The translations under genes were made by a program, and so were the position numbers. Shown one piece after another: positions 8,285-15,297 of a stretch of DNA of 64,000 nt (positions are counted from its first letter, which is position 1; each line of letters starts with the position of its first letter). The notes below the pieces were generated by a model. It was not told where the DNA came from. It did no database searches and was given only the letters and a program-made list of their open reading frames with translations. The DNA is from Mycoplana azooxidifex (lineage in GTDB: Bacteria; Pseudomonadota; Alphaproteobacteria; Rhizobiales; Rhizobiaceae), in contig NZ_JACIEE010000009.1 of NCBI RefSeq assembly GCF_014196765.1, positions 186,001 through 250,000 of the forward strand, in the 5' to 3' direction.

Positions 8285-9031
8285 TCAGTTCTTCAGGGCG
8301 AAGGTCATGGTGACCGTGACGGAGTAGCTGTTCTCGCCGGCTGCGACCGGCACCGCCTCGGGGGCGAAGTCCTTGGCCATCGCGGCGCGCATCATCGGCA
8401 CGGGCTGCGGACGGAAGGAGGTCTCGGAGATCTCCAGCACCTTGCCGATATCGATGCCGGCGGCGGCCGTCAGTTCGCGCGCCCGGGCGATGCCGTCTTC
8501 CACGGCCTTCTTGCGCGCCTCGCTGATGGCGGCTTCTGGCTTGTCGTTGGTGAAGCGGATGCCGCCGCTCTGGTTGGCGCCGAGCGTCACAGTCTGGTCG
8601 AGAATGGCGCCGAGCCTGGCGAGGTCGCGAATGCGCACGGACAGCATGTTGGAGACCTGGAAACCGACCAGGACGGGCGGCTTGTTCTCGCCATTGTCGC
8701 CTTGCGGGAACTGGTATTGCGGGTTGATGACGAAGCCGGAGGTCTGCAGGTCGCGCTCGGCGATGCCGGCATCCTTCAGCGCCTTCATCACCTCGGCCAT
8801 CGCCGCGTTGTTGGCGTCCAGCGCCTCGCGGGCGGTCTTGCCGTCCTTGAGGACGCCGAGATCGACGACCGCCATGTCGGGGGCGACGTCGGCGCGTCCT
8901 TCGCCCGTCACCGTGATCACGGGCTCGCGCGGCCGTGTCTCTTGCGCAAAGGCCGGCGCGGTTGCCGCAGCCGTGAGCGCCGCTGCCACTGTGGCTGCGG
9001 TCAGCGCACGCGAAAATCCTACTCGAAGCAT
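8285..9031 (-). CDS. SIMPL-domain (DUF541) periplasmic protein
   Basis: 248 aa from MLRVGFSRAL, with a ggagac-type site upstream; the longer frame from 9088 has no signal-peptide start. Residues 1-29 are a signal peptide (AATAPAFAQ). The SIMPL domain follows: ITVTGEGRADVAPDMAVVDLGV, DLQTSGFVINPQYQF, a middle section with YSVTVTMTF at the end, and the LGAILDQTVTLGANQSGGIRFT helix-strand unit. Family members include the outer-membrane/periplasmic BP26 antigen of Brucella; function is unclear (oxidative-stress links and channel-like assemblies are reported). Adjacent to the tRNA on the other strand. Confidence 0.88.
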   Translation of the reverse strand: MLRVGFSRALTAATVAAALTAAATAPAFAQETRPREPVITVTGEGRADVAPDMAVVDLGVLKDGKTAREALDANNAAMAEVMKALKDAGIAERDLQTSGFVINPQYQFPQGDNGENKPPVLVGFQVSNMLSVRIRDLARLGAILDQTVTLGANQSGGIRFTNDKPEAAISEARKKAVEDGIARARELTAAAGIDIGKVLEISETSFRPQPVPMMRAAMAKDFAPEAVPVAAGENSYSVTVTMTFALKN

Positions 9032-9172
9032 AAGGGGTCTCCCATTGGTTGTCCTCGCACGTTTCATCCAGTGCGATTGTGTAAGCATTGCGGCGGCGCT
9101 TGTCGCGCGCGAATATTTCGTCTAGACGAAACTCCCCGGGGCCACCATTGACCCCGAGCCGCCCAGGCGGCA

Positions 9173-9248
9173 GGGCCTGTAGCTCAATGGTTAGAGCCGG
9201 CGGCTCATAACCGCTTGGTTGGGGGTTCGAGTCCCTCCGGGCCCACCA
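9173..9248 (+). tRNA. tRNA with CAT anticodon, probably tRNA-Ile2 (lysidine-modified)
   Basis: 76 nt folding as a complete cloverleaf: acceptor GGGCCTG/CGGGCCC with discriminator A and encoded CCA, D-arm AGCTC...GAGC, anticodon loop CTCATAA (anticodon CAT), and T-arm GGGGG-TTCGAGT-CCCTC. The anticodon arm and variable loop (CTCATAACCGCTTGGT) resemble the minor tRNA-Ile2 type, whose C34 is converted to lysidine, more than an elongator tRNA-Met; this assignment is an inference. Its last 16 bases are repeated at 33054-33069, making it the attachment site of the prophage. The integrated element regenerates an intact 3' end. Confidence 0.93.
9233..9248 (+). other. attL core (tRNA 3' end)
   Basis: CCCTCCGGGCCCACCA, identical to 33054-33069; flanking bases differ on both sides, so the core is exactly 16 bp. 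Lies in the T-arm/acceptor of the tRNA, the usual target of tyrosine recombinases. Confidence 0.85.
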
Positions 9249-9279
9249 AAACACCTTATAAATCAATATGTTATATGGT

Positions 9280-9313
9280 GGTTAGCCAGCCGGGTTAGCC
9301 AAACGGTTAGCCA
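9280..9313. repeat. Three direct GGTTAGCCA repeats beside attL (integrase arm sites)
   Basis: GGTTAGCCA occurs at 9280-9288, 9293-9301 and 9305-9313, spaced about one helical turn apart; the third overlaps the int stop codon. The inverse, TGGCTAACC, occurs near the right end at 33007-33015. The regular spacing next to the core site fits arm-type binding sites of the integrase. Confidence 0.6.
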
Positions 9314-10401
9314 CGCGGTTTTTTAGGCTGCAGGCCGCGAGTGAGTCGGGTCATGGCGTCCCTCGCAAGTCGCTGCTGTTCGGCCTCACGGCTGTACAGC
9401 TCGGCGTGCTCGATATTATCGTGACCGAGCGTCTCCATCAGCTGGCGGGTGGTCGAGCCGGTTTCGGCCAGCATCTTGCCAAGAGACTTGCGCAGGCCGT
9501 GCATCGTGCAGCCTTTCGGCATCTCGGCGCTCTTGGTCCAGTCGGCCATGCGACCTGTCAGCGACTTCTCGGAGAAGGGCTCGCCATAGGCGGTCATCAA
9601 CACGAATTCGCCCTTGCGCTCCAGCGGCTGGACGATGTCGCGCAGCATCGGCGTCAGCGGCAGGACGAGCGTCTTGCCACCCTTCTTCTGCTCGATCGTC
9701 ACCGTTCCCTTGCGGAAATCGAACCAGCTCCATTTGACGCGCGCCACATCGGAGCGGCGGTTGCCGAGCCACAGCGCGAGGCCATAGGCGGTGCGCGGCG
9801 TGGTGCCGGGTGGCCAGCGCGCCTCGAACTTCGCGCGTTCATCGTCTGTCCATGCGCGCCAGCCCTTGTATTCCGGCCGGTAGCTCAGCTTCCAGGTCGG
9901 GTCGGTTTCAATCCACTCCTCGTCGAGCGCGGCGTAGATCATCTTCCGGATGGCGACCAGCAGGTGCTTTGCCTTGTGAGGGGTGGCGGCGAAGCGAGCC
10001 AGGATGTCCTTGATGTGGCGGCGCTTGAGATCGCGCACCAGCATGTCGCCCCAGACGGCCGGATGATCGGCGACCAGGCGAAGCTTCAGGAACTCTTCGG
10101 CAAGGCGGGTGTTCTTTGCCTTCGTCGCTTCGTCGTGGCGCAGCCATTCCGGCGATGCGAGTACCTTCTTCCATGCGGCCTTGAACGACCCCGGCAGGGC
10201 GGAAGACGGGTGTGCTAGCACCTTGGCTGGGACATGCTTCCGACCTTCAACGGCCGCCGTGTAGGCGGCTTGGAACTCCGGTTCACCCGGCGTGCCGGGG
10301 AGGGACACCGTCTTGCCAGCGCGACGATAGCGCCAGCGACGACGACCGTGCCGGTCCAGGAATGACGAGAGGTAGGGGCGGGGCTCTTCCGGATCAAGCA
10401 T
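9307..10401 (-). CDS. Phage tyrosine-recombinase integrase
   Basis: 364 aa. Residues ~70-165 are the SAM-like core-binding domain, and the catalytic domain follows. Catalytic residues visible: Arg in GNRRSD (215/216), Lys around 240-243, His301 and Arg304 (HGLRKS), His327 (LGHDN) and Tyr336 (ELYSREAEQ). Full length, no frameshift. It sits immediately inside attL, as expected for the enzyme that inserted the element into the tRNA. It is the last gene of the leftward operon, 18 bp after the excisionase-like gene. Confidence 0.92.
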   Translation of the reverse strand: MLDPEEPRPYLSSFLDRHGRRRWRYRRAGKTVSLPGTPGEPEFQAAYTAAVEGRKHVPAKVLAHPSSALPGSFKAAWKKVLASPEWLRHDEATKAKNTRLAEEFLKLRLVADHPAVWGDMLVRDLKRRHIKDILARFAATPHKAKHLLVAIRKMIYAALDEEWIETDPTWKLSYRPEYKGWRAWTDDERAKFEARWPPGTTPRTAYGLALWLGNRRSDVARVKWSWFDFRKGTVTIEQKKGGKTLVLPLTPMLRDIVQPLERKGEFVLMTAYGEPFSEKSLTGRMADWTKSAEMPKGCTMHGLRKSLGKMLAETGSTTRQLMETLGHDNIEHAELYSREAEQQRLARDAMTRLTRGLQPKKPRG

Positions 10402-10418
10402 GCGGGGACGATAGGCGT

Positions 10419-10661
10419 CTAGCGTCGGCCTGACAATATGTCGTCGATGCGGTTCGAGCTTTCATCCGGCAGCTCGCTGAACGCGACATCGAGTGCGATC
10501 CTGTCCCATATCACGCAGCCTCCGACCTTCTTCGGTTTCGGCATCTGCCGATCGGCGACCATCTGGTCGAACTTCGACGCGCCGACGCCGATGTAGCGCG
10601 CCGCCTCTTCCCGGCGCAGTCCGCGCGGGGCATAGGCAATGGTATCTGCGTGGCGGCTCAT
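10419..10661 (-). CDS. Excisionase-like DNA-binding protein
   Basis: 80 aa from MSRHADTIAYAPRGLRREEAARY. The segment GLRREEAARYIGVGASKFDQMV is a winged-helix/AlpA-MerR-type recognition unit, followed by a basic wing (MPKPKKVGGCVIWDR). Position directly before int and size point to an excisionase/directionality factor. Start overlaps the stop of the preceding gene (ATGA), which decides it over the longer upstream frame. Confidence 0.7.
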   Translation of the reverse strand: MSRHADTIAYAPRGLRREEAARYIGVGASKFDQMVADRQMPKPKKVGGCVIWDRIALDVAFSELPDESSNRIDDILSGRR

Positions 10662-11179
10662 CGTGCCCGCCTCCATTGATCGAATTCCGCCCGCAGCGAC
10701 AGCCAGCGCTTGCGGGCGTTTTCGTCTGTGTTGAGTTCCGTCATCGACTGGATGGCGAGGATGGAGCGGACTCGGGTCTTGATCCGCTCCAGATCCGAAG
10801 TGTCCAGGTTGTGTCGCTCCTCGAGGAACCGGCGAAAGGCGTGATCTTTGGCGCACTTCATTGCGCATTCGGCGCTGAAGTCCTTCGGCTTTGGCGACAG
10901 CCGGTCGATTTCGGCCAGCGCCTTGCGGTGGCGCTCGGCGAGGCGGTCGTACATGTCGAGCAGCCAGAAATGATCGTCCGGCAGGTGCAGGACGAACTCG
11001 CGATCGTCGACCGGTGCCTCGTCGGTGACGCGCAGGACGACAGCCTCGGCCTCGCCTTCGCCCGTCATCAGACAGAGTTGGCCGTCGGCCATCACGCTCC
11101 AGTCACGCGAGGCGCGAGCGGCGCGCGTGCGGATCGCCTCCATGCGCTTCTGAGCTGGGCTGACGTCTTGCTGGTTCAT
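10658..11179 (-). CDS. Phage hypothetical protein, 173 aa
   Basis: Starts at MNQQDVSPAQKRMEAIRTRAARAS; the start overlaps the stop of the ASCH gene by 4 bp, so translation is probably coupled. Mostly helical and charged, with a coiled-coil-like stretch around LLDMYDRLAERHRKALAEIDRL and a second near the C-terminus (ARKRWLSLRAEFDQWRR). Two cysteines (SAECAMKCAKD). No family recognised. Part of the leftward early operon. Confidence 0.65.
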   Translation of the reverse strand: MNQQDVSPAQKRMEAIRTRAARASRDWSVMADGQLCLMTGEGEAEAVVLRVTDEAPVDDREFVLHLPDDHFWLLDMYDRLAERHRKALAEIDRLSPKPKDFSAECAMKCAKDHAFRRFLEERHNLDTSDLERIKTRVRSILAIQSMTELNTDENARKRWLSLRAEFDQWRRAR

Positions 11180-11769
11180 CGAGCGGCCGCCTCGTCGATG
11201 CTCTGCAGCTGCACGGTGAAAGTGTAGGCGGCGACCCATGGGTTTGCCTGCCAGGAGCCGTCGCCGTTGATGGTTTCCCAGAGCGCGGCGTAGGCGTCGA
11301 CGGCGGATTCGGTGGACGCGCAATCCCAGTCGGCATCCTCAAGGCCGTAGAACCGGCCGACCTTCACAATGCCCTCGGCGCGTGCATCGGCTTCGCTGAT
11401 GTCCTGAAGCCGCTCGACGCGAACGTCGGTGACGATGAGGGTGAGACGGGAGGCCCATCGGGGCATGAACATGCCGGGACGTAGTTTTCCCTTTAGCCCG
11501 ATATCGGCGTAGCTGCGCGCGGTGGCCGCATGTTCGATATCGGCATCGGTCGGTATGTCTCTCGGTCGCGTGCTATTGAGTGACCGGGCTGCATGCCATG
11601 CCTCGCGGACCCAGAGCCGGTCGCCAACAGCGATACGCAGCTGACTGGGTATCTGACCTTCCGAAATACCGTCGGGCTGCGGCTTGATGATCCGCCGGGT
11701 CTGCGTCTTGGTACCGGCGAGAATTGCGCGGATCATGGGAGCCGAGAACAGGATCGGGCGATCGGTCAC
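11176..11769 (-). CDS. Phage ASCH-domain protein
   Basis: 197 aa from a GTG at 11769 that overlaps the previous stop (GTGA); the longer ATG start at 11823 would overlap that gene by 58 bp and is less likely. The N-terminus RPILFSAPMIRAILAGTKTQTRRIIKPQ is the signature of phage ASCH-fold (PUA-like) proteins, which bind RNA or modified nucleosides. Further family features: VGDRLWVREAW, the SRLTLIVTDVRVERLQDISEADARAEGI stretch, and ALWETINGDGSWQANPWV near the end. Exact role in phages is unknown. A homologous N-glycosidase/amidohydrolase activity is known for some ASCH proteins but not shown here. Confidence 0.85.
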   Translation of the reverse strand: MTDRPILFSAPMIRAILAGTKTQTRRIIKPQPDGISEGQIPSQLRIAVGDRLWVREAWHAARSLNSTRPRDIPTDADIEHAATARSYADIGLKGKLRPGMFMPRWASRLTLIVTDVRVERLQDISEADARAEGIVKVGRFYGLEDADWDCASTESAVDAYAALWETINGDGSWQANPWVAAYTFTVQLQSIDEAAAR

Positions 11770-11972
11770 AGCAGCGATCCTCTCGTCTGATCGGGCTTGC
11801 AGTCGGCGCAGAAGTGCAGCCATTTGCCGGCGCGCCTGCTGATCATCCAGCCGGCGGCCTTGGCATCGGCGATCATCACGTCGAAGTCGTCGGTTCCATA
11901 GGTGTTCGGATAGGAGGCGGGGCAGCCGTCGCAGCAGACCTGGCGCTCGCGGTCGAGGGCTTCAATCGTCAC
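11766..11972 (-). CDS. Small zinc-ribbon-like phage protein
   Basis: 68 aa with cysteine pairs near both ends (CCDGC at residues 13-17 and CADC at ~55-58), a spacing typical of a treble-clef or zinc-ribbon fold. The middle (DDFDVMIADAKAAGWMISRRAGKWLHFC) is seen in many small prophage proteins. DNA or protein binding is possible. Overlaps both neighbours slightly in the leftward operon. Confidence 0.65.
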   Translation of the reverse strand: MTIEALDRERQVCCDGCPASYPNTYGTDDFDVMIADAKAAGWMISRRAGKWLHFCADCKPDQTRGSLL

Positions 11973-12153
11973 GGCGTGGGCCCCCTCGGGAAGCGGCTAC
12001 GCCTACCGCCGGGACGATGATGGCATAGATCGTCCAGACGGCCGCGGCGGTGAGCAGTCCGTGTTCCTGATAAAGCTGATATGCCAGCCCGTAGCCAAAG
12101 AGGTCGTAGGGCGACAGAAACGGCTTGCGGAGAAAGCGGTCGAAATCGCTCAT
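11962..12153 (-). CDS. Small phage membrane protein, 63 aa
   Basis: Begins MSDFDRFLRKPFLSPYDLFGYG; one hydrophobic helix of about 22 residues (LLTAAAVWTIYAIIVPAVGVAA), then a basic end. Start overlaps the stop of the preceding gene by 4 bp. Orientation and role unknown. Confidence 0.55.
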   Translation of the reverse strand: MSDFDRFLRKPFLSPYDLFGYGLAYQLYQEHGLLTAAAVWTIYAIIVPAVGVAASRGGPRRDD

Positions 12154-12392
12154 GGCGCCATCTCCAGCAGGCCGTCCTGTCCGGCTTCGACGAGGTTGAC
12201 CAGGTTGTCAGCCAGAGCCTCGGCGACGAACAGGGCTTCGTGCCGGCATGCGGCGGCGTTGTTGATGGTGGCGGCGATCACGCTGACCATGGCGGGGAAG
12301 GCGTCGGCATGCTCGCAGCCCTGCAGGACGGCGCAGATCGCGGCCGAAATCTCTTGCTGGTGCGGGGTGAGGATGCGGTGCTTTTCCGTCAT
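12150..12392 (-). CDS. Small phage hypothetical protein, 80 aa
   Basis: Begins MTEKHRILTPHQQEISAAICAVLQGCEHADAFPAMVSVIAATINNAAACRHEALF. Helical, no known domain. The start codon overlaps the dam stop (ATGA). The DNA around this start is part of a 43-bp repeat shared with the dam start region. Leftward operon. Confidence 0.6.
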   Translation of the reverse strand: MTEKHRILTPHQQEISAAICAVLQGCEHADAFPAMVSVIAATINNAAACRHEALFVAEALADNLVNLVEAGQDGLLEMAP

Positions 12393-12430
12393 CGGCGCGC
12401 CTCGGGGAAGCCGTTGTGCTCGATGCCGTC
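12388..12430. repeat. 43-bp repeat, copy at dam 3' end
   Basis: Matches 13278-13320 with only two differences over 43 bp. It spans the last codons of dam, its stop, and the start of the next gene. Confidence 0.85.
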
Positions 12431-13282
12431 GAACAGCGATATCGACTGCTGCTCGAGGCGCTCCGCGCAATTGGGGTTGATCCACAGGACTTCGATCCGC
12501 GGACGGGCTCCGTCGGCGAGCGCCTGACGCTCGACCCGCATCCAGTCCGAAAGGGCGTCGTCGTACAGCGCAGCAGGATAGCCGGACAGAACGACCATGC
12601 CATTGAGAACACGAAGCGCATCGAGCAGCTCCTCGTGATCGGAGACGGTCAGTTCGTCGCGATACTGGTGCTTCGCGTCGTAAACATTCTTCCGCCCGCG
12701 CGTCTCGGGTAGGTACGGTGGGTCCACGTAATGCAGGGTGTCAGCGCCATCGTGCGTCTGCATGACCTGCAGCGCCGGCCGGCGCTCTATAACGACGCCA
12801 CGCATCCGCTCGACAATGGACGCGAGGCGAAAGGGATATCGAGCCCAGTCGTGCGCCGGCGTGGAGCCTGATCGATTGGAATTCGCTCGAAATCCTGTGG
12901 TCCGGTGACCTTGGCCCATATCGGCATGAGCATGGGAGCCAAATCCCATGAAGCTGCGAATGATGAGCCGGCGCGCCATCTCAAGCGGTTCGTCCGTTAT
13001 CTCCCATCCCAGCTCATATTCCGATCGCGCGAACGGTGTGACCTCCAGCGCGGCCACCAGGCGCTCCGCTGCGGCTCCATCCTGCAGAACGCGAAAGAGG
13101 TTTACGGCCTGCTCGTCAAGGTCGTTGTAAACCTCGGCATAGGCGCGCTGCTTGCGGAGCAATACGGATGCTCCGCCGCCAAATGGTTCGACGTAGACCC
13201 TGTGCTGCGGGAAGTGGCTGATGATCCAGGGGGCAAGCCATTTGCCGCCGTGCCACCGCAACGGAGGAAGTACCGGCGTCAT
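12389..13282 (-). CDS. Phage DNA adenine methyltransferase (Dam/D12 class)
   Basis: 297 aa from the ATG at 13282, which overlaps the upstream stop; longer frames are antisense noise. SAM-binding motif VEPFGGGASVLL (31-42) follows the N-terminal PPLRWHGGKW, and the catalytic DPPY is at 187-190. The order of motifs is that of N6-adenine methylases of the Dam/DpnM class; target sequence cannot be read out. No cognate nuclease nearby, so it probably serves anti-restriction or phage regulation. The last ~13 residues (DGIEHNGFPEARR) copy the end of the neighbouring DUF5131 protein, an odd shared tail. Confidence 0.9.
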   Translation of the reverse strand: MTPVLPPLRWHGGKWLAPWIISHFPQHRVYVEPFGGGASVLLRKQRAYAEVYNDLDEQAVNLFRVLQDGAAAERLVAALEVTPFARSEYELGWEITDEPLEMARRLIIRSFMGFGSHAHADMGQGHRTTGFRANSNRSGSTPAHDWARYPFRLASIVERMRGVVIERRPALQVMQTHDGADTLHYVDPPYLPETRGRKNVYDAKHQYRDELTVSDHEELLDALRVLNGMVVLSGYPAALYDDALSDWMRVERQALADGARPRIEVLWINPNCAERLEQQSISLFDGIEHNGFPEARR

Positions 13283-13320
13283 CGGCGCACCTCCGGGAAG
13301 CCGTTGTGCTCGATGCCGTC
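13278..13320. repeat. 43-bp repeat, copy at DUF5131 gene 3' end
   Basis: Second copy of the repeat at 12388-12430. It spans the last codons of the DUF5131 gene and the start of dam. The encoded ending (LLDGIEHNGFPEVRR) fits the normal C-terminus of DUF5131 proteins, so this copy is likely the source. Confidence 0.85.
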
Positions 13321-14220
13321 CAGCAGTCGGCCGGCTTCCTTCTTGGTGGCCGGGATCATGTAGCGGCCGTTGCAGTCGGACGTCTGCTTGTGCGAGCCCC
13401 ACTGCTTGAATAGAAATGGCACGCCGGCGGCGGCGCACTGGTCGCGCAGACTCTCGGCCCATTCCGGCTGCATCGGTCGGGCGGCGTGGCCGCTTTCGCC
13501 ACCGACGACGACCCAGTCGAGGTGCCGGATCTTCTCCAGCCCCGGAGCAAAATGTCCGCGCGCCAATAGGCCTGCCGCGATGTCCAGAGGATTGAGTGAC
13601 AGCGCCCATGCAACATCAAGCGATCCGAGCAATGGTTCTGCGCTGATCCAGCGGATCGCGGCAGGCGTGTCGAGCAGGACCGGGATGCGCCCATTGGCGC
13701 GCTTCTGATCCTCGACGGAAACTCCGAGCCAGACGTTGGGCAGGGGCATGTGTGGCCAGCGGCCGGGCTCCGGCACGGAGAATGCGAATTGGATGAGCGC
13801 GGCGACGAGCTGATGACCGAGCTGGCTGCGCGTCAAATATTCACGCATCCGCTCCGGCCGCTTGGTCAGGACCTGGAAGGTGTGCTGCGGCGCCTGGGAC
13901 ATCACGGCGAAGACCTGGTCAATCCATGCGTCGGGCACGCCTTCGGCGAAGAGGTCGCCATGGGCGCAGACGAAGATCATGCGCGGGCGGCGCCAGCGCA
14001 GCGGCTGGTCCAGCCATTCGTGGTTGAAGCGCACCTCGCCGGTCCAGACGGGGCCGGCCTTGCTGTCGCGGGTCAGGCCGGCGCGGCTCGGAATGTGCTT
14101 GAGCCGCGTGCCGGCGAGCTTCATGGCGTAGCAGTTGGTGCAGCCGGGGGAGACGACGGAACAGCCGGTGATCGGGTTCCAGGTGGCGTCGGTCCATTCG
14201 ATTTCGGTGTTGTCAGCCAT
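13279..14220 (-). CDS. DUF5131 / phage gp37-gp68 family protein
   Basis: 313 aa starting MADNTEIEWTDATWNPITGC; an ATG five codons earlier (14235) is possible. The family cysteines lie at 20, 27 and 30 (GC-N6-C-TNC), a radical-SAM-like cluster motif. Further family stretches: VFMSQAPQHTFQVLTKRPERM-type segment, WLGVSVEDQ, RWISAEPLLG, WVVVGGESG and GVPFLFKQWG. Common in phages and plasmids; biochemical role unproven. It is the first surviving gene of the leftward operon, and its start abuts the sheath stub with no promoter-sized gap. Confidence 0.88.
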   Translation of the reverse strand: MADNTEIEWTDATWNPITGCSVVSPGCTNCYAMKLAGTRLKHIPSRAGLTRDSKAGPVWTGEVRFNHEWLDQPLRWRRPRMIFVCAHGDLFAEGVPDAWIDQVFAVMSQAPQHTFQVLTKRPERMREYLTRSQLGHQLVAALIQFAFSVPEPGRWPHMPLPNVWLGVSVEDQKRANGRIPVLLDTPAAIRWISAEPLLGSLDVAWALSLNPLDIAAGLLARGHFAPGLEKIRHLDWVVVGGESGHAARPMQPEWAESLRDQCAAAGVPFLFKQWGSHKQTSDCNGRYMIPATKKEAGRLLDGIEHNGFPEVRR

Positions 14221-14464
14221 GTCAGTGCGCCCCATCGCAAGGGGTGAGCTGACCATTGTGGCAGACACGCTGGTGCACAGCTACCTGGAGATGTCCGGCG
14301 TCCTCGAGAACGCCGACGCCATCATCGAGGCGCTGACCGTTGTCCGCGACAAGGATAATGCGAACCGCGTCAACATCCATCTGCCGCTCGACTTCGTCAA
14401 CGCGATGGACATCTTCGCCGGCCTCGCGGTCGCCAACAGCCAGATCAGCAGCGTCGCTGCCTGA
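14219..14464 (+). pseudogene. Tail sheath protein, C-terminal fragment
   Basis: The frame encodes ...GVLENADAIIEALTVVRDKDNANRVNIHLPLDFVNAMDIFAG..., which matches the C-terminal end of Mu gpL-type contractile sheath proteins (pattern: glvEN...l.v.Rn..dpNRl.v.lP.dlvN). Those proteins are ~480-500 aa; only ~70-80 residues remain. Upstream in frame the sequence is merely antisense to the DUF5131 gene, so the deletion joint lies close to 14220-14240. A GTG at 14258 with aggggtga upstream could still start a short peptide. Identification rests on pattern memory. Confidence 0.7.
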
Positions 14465-14491
14465 CCGGAAGCAAAAGAGAGGACCTGAGAA

Positions 14492-14866
14492 ATGGGCAAG
14501 AAAGATTTCGGCGGGATCATCCGCATGAAGCTCTCCACCGGAGAGCAGATCTCGCTGCGCGGAACGCTCGCCATGAATACCTCCGGCGTATCGACGGAGG
14601 CGGTCACCAACCAGGACGGGAGCGTCGACCGCACCCTGACCCCCGTTCCGCGCCGGGCGGAATTCACCTTTGCCGATCGTGGTCTCAATCACGACCGGCT
14701 GATGAAGTCGGACCGGTTCAACGTGACCTTCATCGAGGACCAGACCGGCGTCACGCACTACTTCACCAAGGCCTTTCTCGTCGGCGATCCGGCCAAGAAC
14801 CGGATCAACGGCGAAGTGACGGGCTTGTCGCTCGCCGCCGAAGGCTACCGGAAAACGGAGGGCTAA
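14492..14866 (+). CDS. Phage tail tube protein (Mu gp40-like)
   Basis: 124 aa starting MGKKDFGGIIRMKLSTGEQISLRG, with gagagga upstream. Size and pattern (FTFADRGLNHDRLMKSDRFNVTFIEDQTGVTHYFTKAFLVGDPAKNRINGEVTGLSLAAEGY) fit the Mu-type tail tube, the inner cylinder around which a contractile sheath assembles. Stands between the sheath remnant and the tail chaperone, in the gene order sheath-tube-chaperone-tape measure seen in Mu-like phages. Confidence 0.82.
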   Translation: MGKKDFGGIIRMKLSTGEQISLRGTLAMNTSGVSTEAVTNQDGSVDRTLTPVPRRAEFTFADRGLNHDRLMKSDRFNVTFIEDQTGVTHYFTKAFLVGDPAKNRINGEVTGLSLAAEGYRKTEG

Positions 14867-14869
14867 CGC

Positions 14870-15178
14870 GTGGCGAACACGATCGTCCCCCTTTCGCGCA
14901 GCTATACCGGCCATGCCGGCAAGTTCTCCACGGTCGAGCTGCGGGAGCCGACCTATAAGGAAATCTACATCGACGGGCTCGGGGAGCCACAGCAGTGGCA
15001 GCCGGGCCCGAGCGGCCAGGCGGTGCTGATCACGCTGCCGGATGTCATCAATCAGTATGTCGATCAGCTGGCGGTCGCTCCGACCTCCGAGGATCTCGGT
15101 CAGTTGAATGCCAGGGACAGCCGGGCGCTTGCGCGAGCGGTGATCGGTTTTTTTCAGGATGGGCCGACGGCGACCTGA
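14870..15178 (+). CDS. Tail assembly chaperone (Mu gp41-like), short product
   Basis: 102 aa from a GTG 4 bases after the tube stop. Features LREPTYKEIYIDGLGEP and ARDSRALARAVIGFF match phage tail assembly chaperones located between tube and tape measure. The product ends soon after a run of seven T. Ribosomes that slip back one base there make a longer protein (14870-15297). Both forms are normally needed to fold the tape measure during tail assembly. Confidence 0.8.
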   Translation: MANTIVPLSRSYTGHAGKFSTVELREPTYKEIYIDGLGEPQQWQPGPSGQAVLITLPDVINQYVDQLAVAPTSEDLGQLNARDSRALARAVIGFFQDGPTAT

Positions 15179-15297
15179 GCGCCGACGTGCTCGTGTTCCG
15201 GTTCGGCTGGGACGCATCGCGCGTCGAGGCGATGACCCTGCGCCAGATCCACTACTGGATTGATCGAGCCATCCAAATGAAGGAACGCGCGTCGTGA
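14870..15297 (+). CDS. Tail chaperone -1 frameshift product
   Basis: Reading through the T7 run with a -1 shift gives a 142-aa fusion whose added part is SGWADGDLSADVLVFRFG...IHYWIDRAIQM, ending with a TGA that overlaps the tape-measure GTG start. The -1 extension lacks its own start and RBS yet has good coding character, the expected layout for the G/GT (lambda) or E/E' (P2) type of tail genes. Confidence 0.75.
15148..15154 (+). other. Programmed -1 ribosomal frameshift site (T TTT TTT)
   Basis: Seven T bases in exact slippery phase: zero-frame codons ggt-ttt-ttt-cag, so both tRNA-Phe can re-pair after a one-base backward slip. Zero frame stops 18-24 bases later; the -1 frame continues to 15297. 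Confidence 0.8.
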
